Assembly: GCA_037043455.1 (NCBI GenBank)
Contig: JAWPHD010005597.1
Span: 1-64,000, forward strand
Direction: 5' to 3'
DNA: 64,000 bases
Origin: Cyrtodaria siliqua
Taxonomy: Eukaryota > Mollusca > Bivalvia > Adapedonta > Hiatellidae
Shown here: one piece after another, positions 23,101 through 34,639 of the stretch
Layout of the letters: each line of letters opens with the position of its first letter
How positions within the stretch are numbered: the first letter of the stretch is position 1
Notes under the pieces: model-generated
What the model saw: only the letters and a program-made list of their open reading frames with translations
What the model was told of the DNA's origin: nothing
Database searches by the model: none
Position numbers and translations under genes: made by a program

Positions 23101-23868
23101 ACCACGACTAAGCAAACATATTTAATAAGCTACCACGACTAAGCAAACGCAGGTCATAATCTATCACGACTAAGCAAACACATTTCATAATCTACCACGA
23201 CTTAGCAAACACATTTCATAATCTACCACGACTAAGCAAACATATTTCATAATCTACCACGACTTAGCAAACACATTTCATAATCTACTACGACTAAGCA
23301 AACACATTTCATAATCTACCACGACTTAGCAAACACATTTCATAATCTACCACGACTAAGCAAAATCATTTCATAATCTACCACGACTAAGCAAACACAT
23401 TTCATAATCTACCACGACTTAGCAAACACATTTCATAATCTACCACGACTAAACAAACACATTTCATAATCTACCACGACTAAGAAAACACATTTCATAA
23501 TCTACCACGACTAAGCAAACAAATTTCATAATCTACCACGACTTAGCAAACACATTTCATAATCTAACACGACTAAACAAACACATTTCATAATCTACCA
23601 CGACTAAACAAACACATTTCATAATCTACCACGACTAAGCAAACACATTTCGTAATCTACCACGACTAAACAAACACATTTCATAATCTACCACGACTTA
23701 GCAAACACATTTCATAATCTACCACGACTAAGCAAACACATTTCATAATCTACCACGACTTAGCAAAAACATTTCATAATATACCACGACTAAGCAAACA
23801 TATTTAATAAGCTACCACGACTAAGCAAACGCAGGTCATAATCTATCACGACTTAGCAAACATATTGC
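20180..23868 (+). repeat. 31-bp satellite array with multi-unit higher-order duplications
   Basis: The unit is 'cacatttcataatctacc' plus 'acgactaagcaaa', about 119 copies. Variants (gactaag/gacttag, aaacata, cgcaggtc, ctactacg, taagaaaa) mark positions. Marker blocks repeat at exact multiples of 31: 'accacgtctaag' at 20466 and 22078 (1612 = 52 units), 'tctactacga' at 21021, 21827, 22602 and 23284 (26, 25 and 22 units), and 'ttcataatat' at 23091 and 23773 (22 units). No spacers, so this is not a CRISPR. Nothing indicates transcription. Confidence 0.95.
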
Positions 23869-24169
23869 ATCGTATAATGGACAGTGTGCGATATGTAATT
23901 AACATTTAAAGCCCAATATTAAGGGACACAGCAGTCTTGCATTATTCCACACAACATTCCATTGAAAGTAAGAACCTTCCACAAAGTAATACAAAGTGTC
24001 AGTTAATCATGATGATTCATTTATAACGCGCAAACATTATCCAGATTCTCATTAAATAATCAGATTCTTTTAAGTATTGGCACATCTTGTCCAAGTGTTA
24101 CAAGTTGAATATATCGATCATAATTATAAAGTTTGTGAATCTTGTGAACTGCCCGATTTAAATTAAAAT

Positions 24170-24485
24170 TAAAGCAGCTATTCCACCAACATCAGCCGAA
24201 TTTTACAACATATGTACCCCGTTTACCCGTTTCCTAACCTAATGACGACGAGGTATATATATATATATAACTTACATATTTTAAGAATCCAAACGACTTT
24301 AACCAGCCAGGCCAAAACCCAAAACTGGAACGTTGAATTTTGATTTACCAATTCATAATTCATTTTACGCATACAATCACAGGAATTTTAAGAATTCGTG
24401 AATAAACGTATACTTTTAATCGGAACATGTACATTAATATATGACCTGAGAATTCGAACACCTGGATAGATTTTGATATATATGG
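24170..24485 (-). repeat. Rep-B, copy 3 (inverted)
   Basis: Reverse-complemented it shows the Rep-B words in order: 'gacgacgaggtatat' (inverse of the cctcgtcgtc block), 'aaacgactttaac' near the 'gttaaagccgttt' position, 'attcattttacgcata', 'ttttaatcgg'. It contains a short (TA)n run at 24256-24271. Confidence 0.65.
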
Positions 24486-25504
24486 ATTTGCATTGTAATT
24501 TTACCGTTATTTGGCGGATACGTTTCTTGAACTATCCATTTTTGTCTCTGGCCGTACTTAGGTCCATGTCAACTAAATAAGGAAAGCTGTGATTGGTCAA
24601 AAACCTGTTTTGAGAATCCGAGACTAATGTTATCAAGGTGAAGTCATGGATTTAATCAAATATGATGACTGAAATATAACAACTTGAGACAGAGAGGTGT
24701 CTGCGGGTGGGTGGAGAGGGTGTCACTATGGAAAAAAATCACACATAACGTGGAAATTGGATTTTACGTTTTAGGCAAGGAGTGTCATATATGTCTATGA
24801 GATATAAGGAAATAAGGGTAGCCCTAAAGACTATAATGCAACCCTATGGGCAAATCAATTGTTGTCTAAGACCTTTACACTTAATGTATATTTATTAGTA
24901 AGTTTGCAGCATGGCGTCCATCATTCTATTAGCTCATGTCTCGCAAATGTACCACAAATTGATAACGCATTTCATATGCAATTTACTATCGGCGTTTAAA
25001 AACGCATAAACGCCGAAAAGAAGTAAAACAATGATTAAACACTATGATTGTATGATAAAGTGTAAAGATAAATAAAAATATATACACATTTTATCTTTGG
25101 AGATCGCTGAGCCCGATATTATATTTATCTATCGGTGGTACATTTTCAATTACTTTTGTTCTCTTACTTAATTTTCGACTCGGTGGTTCCACTACTCCGG
25201 CCGATAAAATGCTCTGGGTATTGTTTAACCACTCATAGGATATGTTGTCTGCTTTTTAATTTAGTCTTTTGGCTGTTACTTGTGACAGGCTTCATAACCG
25301 CTGCTCCTAATTAAATACCATTTTATTTATTTCGCTTTTCGGCATGTTCGGGGTATAGTATTTTGTTAGATACTGGGACCATACGGCGATGGACATGGGG
25401 GAGGCAAACATCTCTATGTCCACCGCCATATGCATGCCATCTTCTGGATGGTTAAAATTATGTACTATTGATTTTATGAATATTGAGTTCTGCTCAACCC
25501 GGGG
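24486..25504. other. No gene seen; small hairpin at 24990-25017
   Basis: No exon recognised. 'tcggcgttta' and 'taaacgccga' form a 10-bp inverted repeat with an 8-nt loop. Otherwise featureless AT-rich DNA. Confidence 0.4.
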
Positions 25505-25632
25505 CTAGAGGGCGTGAGCGGTAGCTAGCATATTTCACTACCGTTCATGAACAGTCTCAATCAAACCGAGACTGCAATATTTCGTATGTATCGTGTTCGG
25601 CCGTTTCCAAAAGTCCAATCTCATACTCTTTT
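25505..25632 (+). repeat. Rep-A, copy 2
   Basis: Matches the inverted copy at 1872-1990 over its whole length. The first part ('accgttcatgaacagtctca', 'accgag') also matches 37497-37565. Confidence 0.65.
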
Positions 25633-26075
25633 AAGTACTTGTATGCAAACTTGGTTATAAATGATGACAAATAAAGTTACATTTGTCACAAAATTAATTT
25701 AAATAAATAAAAATGTCTCATAATTATATGCATTATACATGTTTAAACGTTTACAGTTATTTTCAGTAATCATTGTAGTCAAATGGAGATTTTTAACACA
25801 TGTTTTACTTTATTTAAATGTAAATGCATGTATTATTTTAAAAGAAAACAAGATAGGTTCCCAAAGGTGTTTACTAGTATAGCACACAGGTAATTACATA
25901 ACACAGCTTCAGTTACTTGAACTAATCTAAAATATATCTAATGTGCATCGTATACAATTTATTCTGAGTGTGTAATTATCTTTTTAAAAATACTCCAACA
26001 ATTATATATCAAGTGTAAAGCACATTGTATACACAGAGATCCATTAATTATTTGCTTTATAGTGTGTTGACATAA

Positions 26076-26161
26076 TTTATGATAGTTGTTATAAGGTAAT
26101 TATATAAACGGAGATGACTTTATGATAGTTGTTATAAGGTAATTATATAAACGGAGATGTT
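26076..26161 (+). repeat. Tandem duplication, 2 x 43 bp
   Basis: 'tttatgatagttgttataag' and the following 'gtaattatataaacggagat' start at 26076 and again at 26119 with no visible mismatch, so the duplication is recent. Confidence 0.9.
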
Positions 26162-26181
26162 CAGTATACTTTATACTATAC

Positions 26182-26238
26182 TATAGCGAGTCTACCAACC
26201 CCAAAATAAAACATACTGGGGTTGGTAGACTCGCTATA
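26182..26238. repeat. Perfect 22-bp hairpin
   Basis: The arm at 26182-26203 (TATAGCGAGTCTACCAACCC..) is exactly inverted at 26217-26238 around a 13-nt AT-rich loop. A second inverted pair, 'ttcagtata' (26159-26167) and 'tatactgaa', encloses it. No gene abuts it. It could be a foldback element or a precursor hairpin. Confidence 0.9.
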
Positions 26239-26244
26239 CTGAAG

Positions 26245-28340
26245 TAAAATACATTAAACTTCTTGTACCGGGCGCGTTTTTCAACCAAAGTTCGTTTTTC
26301 GTTTTTCGTTTTTCAGACATAATTCGACCTCAAATTAGGTAACTTGTATAAGAATTTAACTTGCAAAAAATTTATTTGATAACTTAGTTAAGTCATTTTC
26401 ACTGCAAAATTCTGCTGCATAAAAAATCTGTTACCAAAAATAGCGTCTGTAGCGTTAAGATACACACAAATAAGACGATTTCGAAATATTAAGTGTGTTT
26501 TCATGCGTGAAAATGTATACAATATCACTCCAGATTGCACTGTTGGGGATATACTTAATAGCAGTCTCGTATAACTAGTGTAAAGTAAAACACGTTTATG
26601 CGCGAACGTATAAATAACAGGATATTAGAAGAAACTGTGAACCGTGACTAGACATCCGTTGAAGTTCGGCCAATGGTGTTATACGTGTCATTTGATACAA
26701 TTTATTTCGGTTAAAGGCCCAAATGCCGTATAAAAGCCAATGAGGCAGGTTTTTCATTTAAACATTTATACATTGTTAAATCAGGGAGACCTTTTTAAAA
26801 ATATTGAAAATACCACCTCCTAAAAAAATTAAAATTTGACACAGAAGTAAATCATATTAAACAAGTGTATTGGTAAAAATATATTTGTAATTTCTTATTC
26901 CTAGTTTTAATTGTTAAACCCAACTGACAGAAATTCGAAAATATAAGGGAGGAGCCTGTGGGGTTATGAACTGAGAGGTGTACACAAATACACGTGGTAG
27001 TGTTTACAGCAGACGACACTCAGCGTTATGGCTTAGAGATAGGGAGTAGTTATAATTGTGTGTAAACCTCCGTAGCAGTACTCTGAGATGGGAAGTTAAT
27101 ATCTGAGACTATTTGTAGACAACTATTCATCTGTTCCAGATAATAAATCATTCCTCCCATTTTCACATCAGAATCAGAAACATCACCATGCAATAATATA
27201 TCCCAACCATGAACATTTGAATATTCCCTCCTCAGGCTCAGTGATGTATGTTCCTTAGTCATAACTATACGATGTAATTCCGTATCTTATTTTCTCCTTC
27301 ATGTCCAGCCATTCATAACAATAATTTGTACAGTTATGCTTTATTTTTTAATGTTTATTCCCAACACAATGTCATCCTAACATACATGTCCAAATTATAC
27401 CCATATCTTGTGTACTGCAGTATATATACCTTGTTTCTCCAGACCAACTATATTTGGCAATTCATTTTCATTTAACACTGGTAACTTATGTCATGAAATA
27501 TTTGCTGGCTTTGTGAAGGTCTGTTTAGACATCAGGTTACATTTATTTTGTCGCAAAGGTTCTTAGCAATCCTTTTTTATATTACGGTGCAGTGGATACT
27601 AGATGAAAATAAAAGAGTAGCTAGCTAATAGTATATGGTAAAAACTACTAAAACACACTGTCGCAGTTCCAATAAAGTAAACAGAAATTATATACTTATA
27701 GTTGGAGTCATTTAATAGATTGAAAAACTTTACTCCTAGATGATTTGTATCAAAGTACATTTACCTCTCGACTGAAAACTCTGCATCGAGTGAGAGTTGT
27801 TTTACATGTGCTATTGAGTCATCACTGTAACTGACAGGCCTGTATACCTGGTGTAATTGATAAGACAGACCGTCAATCTCTCCCTGCCAAGATAGGGAAT
27901 GTTGCCCCTTTAACGTAGTGAATACGAATTAAATTATTTTCTCACATTATTATTAAGCAAAGTTATATAAATGCGTTGTCTGCTTATATGTTTTACTTGC
28001 GCAGATATCATGGTTAGAGCACGAGGAGTTTAAATACAGGTCATCATTCAAGTTCTGGACGACGAAAACTATGATTTTTAGAGAAAGAAACTGGAGCTTT
28101 TTGTGTTTTTTAAACGCATTTATTTTGATTACTTTTTTCATTTACGTGAAAACCAACAGTGGTTGCAGACACTTGTCTTAATATGTAATTAATATAAATC
28201 GAGTACTATTTTAGTTTCTCGTTGTGTTTTATAAATTCACTCAAAAAAGTGAGAGAATTTAATGACGTTACTTGCAGAATGAATACATGATATTGTCATC
28301 CATCATTACCTTACAAATAATTGTTATTAATTCACAGCAT
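26245..28340. other. No confident gene; one candidate minus-strand reading frame inside
   Basis: Mostly AT-rich non-coding DNA. 26285-26310 has a short 'gtttttc' repetition. 26712 ('ttaaaggcccaaatgcc') and 27890 ('gttgcccctttaacg') vaguely resemble ends of a TTAA-type element but pair poorly. The frame at 27050-27262 is listed separately. Confidence 0.35.
27050..27262 (-). CDS. Unrecognised 70-residue reading frame
   Basis: A 70-codon frame starting with Met and ending TEVYTQL-stop. Composition is mixed (charged, polar and hydrophobic residues evenly spread), unlike the Cys/Phe/Tyr-rich noise frames elsewhere in the window. I do not recognise a domain. No close splice sites or promoter elements decide whether it is an exon, a small gene or chance. 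Weak call. Confidence 0.18.
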   Translation of the reverse strand: MTKEHTSLSLRREYSNVHGWDILLHGDVSDSDVKMGGMIYYLEQMNSCLQIVSDINFPSQSTATEVYTQL

Positions 28341-28360
28341 AAAAAATTTCAGGAATTTCG

Positions 28361-28420
28361 AACCATATGCTCACTTACTACTAAGGCCGGAAAAAATACC
28401 TGTGTTCTGGTTACCCTACA
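28361..28420 (+). repeat. Outlying unit of the 47-bp repeat plus inverted flank
   Basis: 'gaaccatatgctcacttact' at 28362 is the core of the 47-bp array that begins 650 bp downstream. The following 'acctgtgttctggttaccc' (28400) is inverted at 28955-28975 ('gtaaccagaaacacaggt'), so a segment appears to have been copied in both orientations. Confidence 0.65.
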
Positions 28421-28989
28421 GTTTTTTATCATAAAAAATAATAAAGGATGAAAAAAATGGGTACGAATCGGTAATGTACGAAAAGATTGAGTACGAAAAT
28501 GCGCTAAAACATGGCCGCCTCCATGGTGCACTGCGCGTCCGTTTTGGCTATTAGAATTGGAAAATGCAGCCATGCAGAAGTTTATGAAAAACATTAATCA
28601 TGAAATAATGCCAGCAGATTTATGCCTCAGGAAATGATAAAATTCAATATGTCACAGCCACATGTAAGATGGAACTCCCAGAATCGGAGCTATTGTGATC
28701 ACTTTTTGCCTGTCACTCCGTCTGCCGTAAGTCAACAAATAAAGTCATAATGGCAGAAAATATTTGTTTTCAATTTATTTTATTCGAAACAAGTTAGATA
28801 TCATGAGATTGTTTTCCTTCTCTCCTTGCAAAATCAATACAAATTAACTACTTGACAAAGTTAAAGATACCTTTAACATCGTCCAAACCACATGGGCAAA
28901 AACAAAATAAAAAGAAATAAAATACCTACCTACCAACCCTATTTTTTCAGCTGAGTAACCAGAAACACAGGTGTTTTTTTTTCTCTCCT

Positions 28990-29715
28990 CACATAATAAA
29001 CTCCTAACACCATGAACCATATGCTCACTTACTACTAAACTAATAAACTCCAAACACCATGAACCATATGCTCACTTACTACTAAACTAAAAAACTCTAA
29101 ACTCCATGAACCATCTGCTCACTTACTACTAAAATAATAAACTCCAAACTCCATCACTTAATACTAAAATTATAAACTCCAAACTCCATGAACCATATGC
29201 TCACTTACTACTAAAATAATAAACTCCAAACACCATGAACCATATGCTCACTTACTGCTAAACTAATAAATTTCAAACACCATGAACCATGTGCTCACTT
29301 ACTGCTAAACTAATAAACTCCAAACACCATGAACCATATACTCACTTACTACTAAAATTATAAACTCCAAACTCCATGAACCATTTGCTCATTTACTGCT
29401 AAAATAATAAACTCCAAACACCATGAACCATATGCTCACTTACTGCTAAACTAATAAACTCCAAACAACATGATACATATGCCCACTTACTACTAAAATT
29501 ATAAACTCCAAACTCCATGAACCATATGCTCACTTACTACTAAAATAATAAACTCCAAACACCATGAACCATATGCTCACTTACTACTTAAATAATAAAC
29601 TCCGAACACCATGAACCATATGCTCACTTACAGCTAAACTAATAAACTCCAAACACCAAGAAGCATATGCTCACTTACTGTTAAACTAATAAACTCCAAA
29701 CACCATGAACACTGA
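28990..29715 (+). repeat. 47-bp tandem array, about 15 units
   Basis: The unit is roughly 'aataaactccaaacaccatg' plus 'aaccatatgctcacttactactaaact'. 'catgaacc' recurs at 29011, 29058 and 29105 (spacing 47). Variants are cacc/ctcc, tactac/tactgc, aact/aatt; one unit near 29150 is shortened. Non-coding. Confidence 0.9.
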
Positions 29716-30680
29716 CATATGTTTATATTGCTGTTTTCAGTTAATATGTAGATCTATGTTTATCAACAATAGTGAAGACTAATGGTTCATTTTTAAGTAT
29801 GTGACAATTAATTACCACGTATATGTACTTGTATGCGTTATAAACAGACGACAATATATATATTATGCACAAAAGTAAATGCATTTGTACTTACGAGCAT
29901 AAGGAATGACAATACATAGCGATACAAAATACACATGGACAATATTTCCAAACATGTTCACATGTTCTCCTTCCCACAACTGGTGTGAACACAATTACAA
30001 AGTTGTGTCTTAATCCGGTATATCTTCATTAATGAGGAAAAGGGAGTTTAACGGACGTGATTGGTTGAGGAAACGTTGTATTTGTAAAGCAGCGTAATTT
30101 CAATGTTGAATGAAATTATCACTCTTTCCGGGTACACCGGTACACGGTCATTGTTGTAAATATACTTTATTTATTCAAAGATAAAATCAATGATGATTAT
30201 TGAAATGTAAAACCTTTTTCTACACTATGATAGGAAATATCATAGATGTGAAACATGCGTGTATGATTGGTAGAAAGTAAATATGTTATATATCGCCATG
30301 TCTTGCCGGGCCTTATGCTCGCTCGTAAGTAGATGCATTATGTTGAAGTGTAAGCCTTGATTTTTATGGACGAAAACAAATTATTTTAAGTATTTTAGAA
30401 ATCTGATCTACACTCGGTCTGCGTTTAACATAGAGCCAGCTTCTTCGCCTATATACATTATCCGTCGTGATAACCACAATATTGTAGCGCCAATTATGGT
30501 ATGAGTATCGTTTTTCTTTCCGAGTTGTAGCCCTCGGAACAAGTGCGTTACAATTTTTATCACAGCACGGAAAATACCATACAAATGATTAAAGTGGCAA
30601 CTGATGAATGGATGACATTGTTTTAGCAATATTTGTTTTTTTTAAATTTCGTATGATAAATGTTATTATTCATATATCTA
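29716..30680. other. No gene seen
   Basis: No exon or element recognised; the minus-strand frame at 30408-30629 shows no domain. Confidence 0.45.
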
Positions 30681-30683
30681 AAC

Positions 30684-30832
30684 CACTTGTGAAATGTATC
30701 CTGGTTCTGGAGGTCAAGTAACGTGTGAAATATATCCTGGTTTTAGACGTCAAGCAACGTGTGAAATGTATCCTGATTCTTGAGGTCAAGCAACGTGTGA
30801 AATGTATCCGGGTTCTAGAGGTCAAGCAACGT
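30684..30832 (+). repeat. 36-bp tandem repeat, four units
   Basis: 'acgtgtgaaatgtatcctgg' plus 'ttctagaggtcaagca' repeats at 30685, 30721, 30757 and 30793 with a few substitutions per unit. Confidence 0.9.
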
Positions 30833-31066
30833 CTACATATATAGATTATTTAATATATTTATTTAATTGATTTCATAAGGAGATAGATTACATTAGTTTA
30901 GTACGTTAGTTTAACTATTTTGAACCATTTGCAAATATGCGTTCAGACTATTCGTTGTTCGATACATTTACAGTTAAATACCAAACGTTCAGCAGTTAAA
31001 ACAAATGGAACATATAGGGAGAAGAGGTAATGTATTAAAACTTGAAACAATACCAAGATTATTTTA

Positions 31067-31422
31067 AAGGGGTTGATGCACTATTTTCAAACTGATTTAT
31101 TTAAAATAGCTTTGACAATCTTGAAAATGGCTGAGACAGTTTTAAATGCTATCAAAAATAAAGGAGATATGACCTATTGAAAATTTGCAAAAAACATATA
31201 TGGAGGCGGCCATCTTGGAACGATGACATCTTTCACCACGCCTTTTTACCATATATGGCATATAGACAAAATATGTTTTAAAGCAAAGAAAATCAGTCCA
31301 AATTGTTTAAAAATAAACATATAGATGTAAAATGTATAAATTGTTTGATTATTTTTCATTTTTAGTGATTTTCTCTAAAATAATAAAATAAAGATTGTTT
31401 GAAAATAGTGCATCAACCCCTT
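31067..31422. mobile_element. MITE with 26-bp perfect inverted ends, TA target
   Basis: The left end starts AAGGGGTTGATGCACTATTT (31067-31092) and is exactly inverted at 31397-31422. TA stands outside both ends. Length is 356 bp with no open frame, so it is non-autonomous. TA duplication fits Tc1/mariner-like or related elements. Identical ends argue for recent movement. Confidence 0.85.
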
Positions 31423-31622
31423 TAGTATAAACATAATTATGAATATAAATCACGTGCTATGTAACAATCGGACGGCACATCGATAACCCGTTTGAGTCCG
31501 ATTCTTTGATATGGTCTTTCCATGCTAGAGTTATTATTTACTGAACCTTTGGGATTGAACTTGCCAAAGGCCTTGTATGTATAAGTGGTGGAAACGAAAA
31601 CCGTTTACTTAAGATATTATGC

Positions 31623-31802
31623 ACACAAGAAATTCGCATTATCCCTGGCAAAGGACAGAACAAACCCAACAAGGTCCATAACTCTTGTTAAAATTAGTAA
31701 ATTTTAACGTCATCAGGTCTTGATTCAGTAGTTTGATATTTCATATATACATATTGGATTCATTCACTGACATGAGCCAGGGATAACGCGAATTTCTTGT
31801 GT
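31623..31802. mobile_element. Foldback/MITE-like element, 27-bp inverted ends
   Basis: 'acacaagaaattcgcattat' plus 'ccctggc' at 31623-31649 is inverted at 31776-31802 with one or two differences. The 126-bp interior has no coding capacity, and no clear target duplication was found. Confidence 0.75.
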
Positions 31803-32514
31803 TTTTAAATGACGTCACTATAGTAAAGCAGTCAGGTTATGACTATGTGTACTTGTCACAACAGAGTTCTTAAATTACTTTATTACGATAATAAACGTTT
31901 ACAAGGGCTTCTTCGAAGTTTATGATAACGCAAGCTCTAATGAAGAAGCTTTTCAATTCTACAAAGTTTGCGACTATTAAAGTCCTCAACTCTACTTCGA
32001 GCGCTAGCAAAAACGAATAGTCGAGAAATATAACTCCGTAGGAAGTCGCTCGGAGAACATCCAAGTCTAAGAGAGGATAATTAACAATGTCAAACTTAAC
32101 TAATATCTTTGTCAAGTGAAATGTGTTGCTTATTATTTCAGCATTTTAATAGAGAGATGAACATCGATAAAAAGAGCGACAACAACAGAAATATGAGCTT
32201 TGGTTGAGTTAAAGCACTTTAGGAATAATAGCACATGTATTAAACAAAGTAGAAAAGAAAGGGATGTCAATCTTCAATATAATACGCAGATGCCGAGAGG
32301 TGTCTTTCAAGGCCTCGATGACATTTGCCTGAGTATCCGGTGAAAAACTCAAGATGAAATCTCTTTCATAGCAATATAAAATCAAATCTACGACAAGCGG
32401 AGATCAGTTAATAGCCAAAGGGATATCAACAATTTATCTTTAAATTTAGTTTCAAACCTCGCGAAAATATTATCTAATAGAAAAAGTGCTTTACAAACGT
32501 TTTTGCAAATCCAC

Positions 32515-32985
32515 ATGTTTGAGGTCTGTCTGCAATCTTGTCTTGTCGTGCCCTCAATGGTTATTCTCTTGTTGCTCTGGCTTCTGCCAAGTCATTGAGA
32601 ACCTTCTTTGTGGTTTTCTATGCTATTGTTTTTTGTATTTATATATACACGAGCATCTTTGTGTTTTACTTATATTGTCTATTAATGCTGCCTTGTTGGT
32701 GAGTAGTTCATCACGGGGATTTCTTTATTTGCACTGCCCCTATTTATTGGGATGACAGTAGGGTAAGTGTGAGGTTTGGTGCACCCTAGAACCTGGTTTA
32801 AACCCTCAGCGGTCTTTTGTGCCACTGACCGTTCCAAGGCGGTAGCCTATTGTCAACCCTTTTTGTGTGTGTCATGTCATATGCCTGTATTCCTTATTAA
32901 CATTGCCATTCATGTTTGTCGTTTTGCGTGTTTTTGGGTTTACTGTGTTCTGTGAAAGCTGCATTTCCTGTTCGACATTTCTACT
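32515..32985 (-). repeat. Rep-D, inverted near-complete copy
   Basis: Inverted relative to 35215-35770. It includes 'ttgtcgtgccct', 'tctggcttctgccaagtcat', 'gggatgacagtagggtaagt', 'gaggtttggtgcacccta', 'ccgttccaaggcggtagcc' and 'ttgtcaacccttt'. The hydrophobic plus-strand frame at 32486-32755 is a by-product; a similar peptide appears from the 35.5-kb copy. Confidence 0.8.
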
Positions 32986-33734
32986 TATTTGTGTAATGTC
33001 CAAACTACCGTTTTTATAAAATGCCTTAATATTGTTAAAAATGTTGTTTTGAATAAGAACAATGATCGTGTCTCTGAAAAGAGTTCGTGTGACGCTTATT
33101 GCATTCTTTTTCAAGAAAGTAATAATGATCAAAATATATTAATCCAAGAGTTGTCATAGGCTTTAGCACAATATTGTTTTACGTGATGTACAACGGCAGT
33201 AAGACAAGACGTTAAACGTTTGGAGGTGTTTGTTGTGGAGCAGACACTATAAATAGAAAGAAAGAGGGCTTTATAAGGCTGTTTGTGTAATTTAGAAATC
33301 GAGTACATAGTTAGAAGTTTGTTTTGCTTTTATCTACTCCAGCTTTGAAAGTATGTTATTGAGTTATATACACGCTTTAACCTTTGTAAAGGTTTATCAT
33401 CATAACCCTGATCTTCTTTTAAAAGCATTTTCAGAACTCTTCTGCGACAAGGTATGTCGCAAGATATGTCACAGCGGGAATTCAATGATGAAGATATGTA
33501 CAGACTTCTTAAGATCATTGGTCATTATCACATTCATACAATAAGTGTTAAACTTGTTTACACCTATATCAGAAGAGACTATGACCCTATCATTTTTAAT
33601 GGTTGAACCATTTACAGTTCGCCAGAATGGTTTTCAGAGTCAATTAAAGCTGCAATGGTCAGACAGATTGTGAACCCTATGATGACTTCTAACTAAATCC
33701 AGCAAGGTTTGGTAACGCCTAATTATTGGCTTTA

Positions 33735-34135
33735 ATATTGCCCTATCGTGCCCTTTATGGTTTATTCTCTGACAAGTATATTATATTCATCTATACATGA
33801 TCATTTTGTGTTATACTTATATTGCCTGCTTTTAATGCTGCCTAGTTCGTTAGGAGTTATGGCCTGGTGGGAGTTTATTTATTGGCAATGTCCCATTTTA
33901 TTGGAATGAAAATAGGGTAAGATTGAGGTTTGGAGCACTCTAAAATCTGGTTCAACCGTAAGAGGCATTTATGTCACTGACCATTCCAAGGAGGTACCCA
34001 TATTTTAAACAGTTTTGGGTTTGTCATTTAGCATACTTTGCTTCTATTAATCCTTGTGATTGGTGTTTATTTCAAATGTGGGTGTTTGGTTGACTCATTA
34101 TGTTCTGTGAATGTTACATTTCCTTCTCGACTTTT
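33735..34135 (-). repeat. Rep-D, inverted diverged copy
   Basis: Same order of words as 32515-32985 but more diverged ('gaggtttggagcac', 'actgaccattccaaggaggta', 'gttgactcatta'). It lies next to another copy in opposite orientation (34215). Confidence 0.7.
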
Positions 34136-34214
34136 ATACTATCTTTTGTTTCTAACTAGACATAGGGCATGGATCACAACAGTGCAAATATCAAATCAGT
34201 CATTTAGCTAGTAT

Positions 34215-34611
34215 TCAAGAAGGATAGAAATATCGGACAGGGAACGCAGCATTCAAGGACGACAGTCAACCACAAAACACAAAAACAAACACGCAAACAG
34301 ACAAACGAAAATGCAAAATTGATAAAAAAAAAATGCAAACGACATCACAAACACAAAAGGGTTGACAATAGGGCTACCGCCTTGGAACGGTCAGTGGCAA
34401 AGTAGGCCACTGGGGGTTTAAACCGGTTCTAGGGTGCACCAAACCTCACACTTACCCTACTGTCATCCCATTAAAACAGGACAGTGTAAATAAAGAAATC
34501 CCCGCCATGATCTAATCTCTAACCAACAAGGCAGCATTAGTAGGCAATATAAGTAAAACACAAATATGCTCGTGTAAATATAATACAAAAAAAAAAAAAA
34601 AAAAAAAAAGT
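34215..34611 (+). repeat. Rep-D copy ending in poly-A
   Basis: It begins 'atcggacaggga' and is very similar to 35215-35600 across 'aaagggttgacaataggg', 'ccgccttggaacggtcagtg', 'gtaggccactgggggttta' and 'cccattaaaacaggacagtg'. It stops in a run of about 25 A at 34587-34610, where the 35.2-kb copy continues. Confidence 0.85.
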
Positions 34612-34639
34612 TATGATGAAATTCATACCCAAACATTGA

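Noticed and set aside
20180..23868. CRISPR-like array
   Set aside because: The 31-bp units abut without unique spacers, and the DNA is eukaryotic.
26712..27905. A 1.2-kb TTAA element between 'ttaaaggcccaaatgcc' and 'gttgcccctttaa'
   Set aside because: The supposed inverted ends match at only a few bases beyond TTAAAGG.
32486..32755. Hydrophobic peptide conserved between 32.5 and 35.5 kb (and 2.4 and 53.3 kb)
   Set aside because: Conservation follows from the Rep-D DNA repeat; no selection on the frame is evident, and other copies break it.
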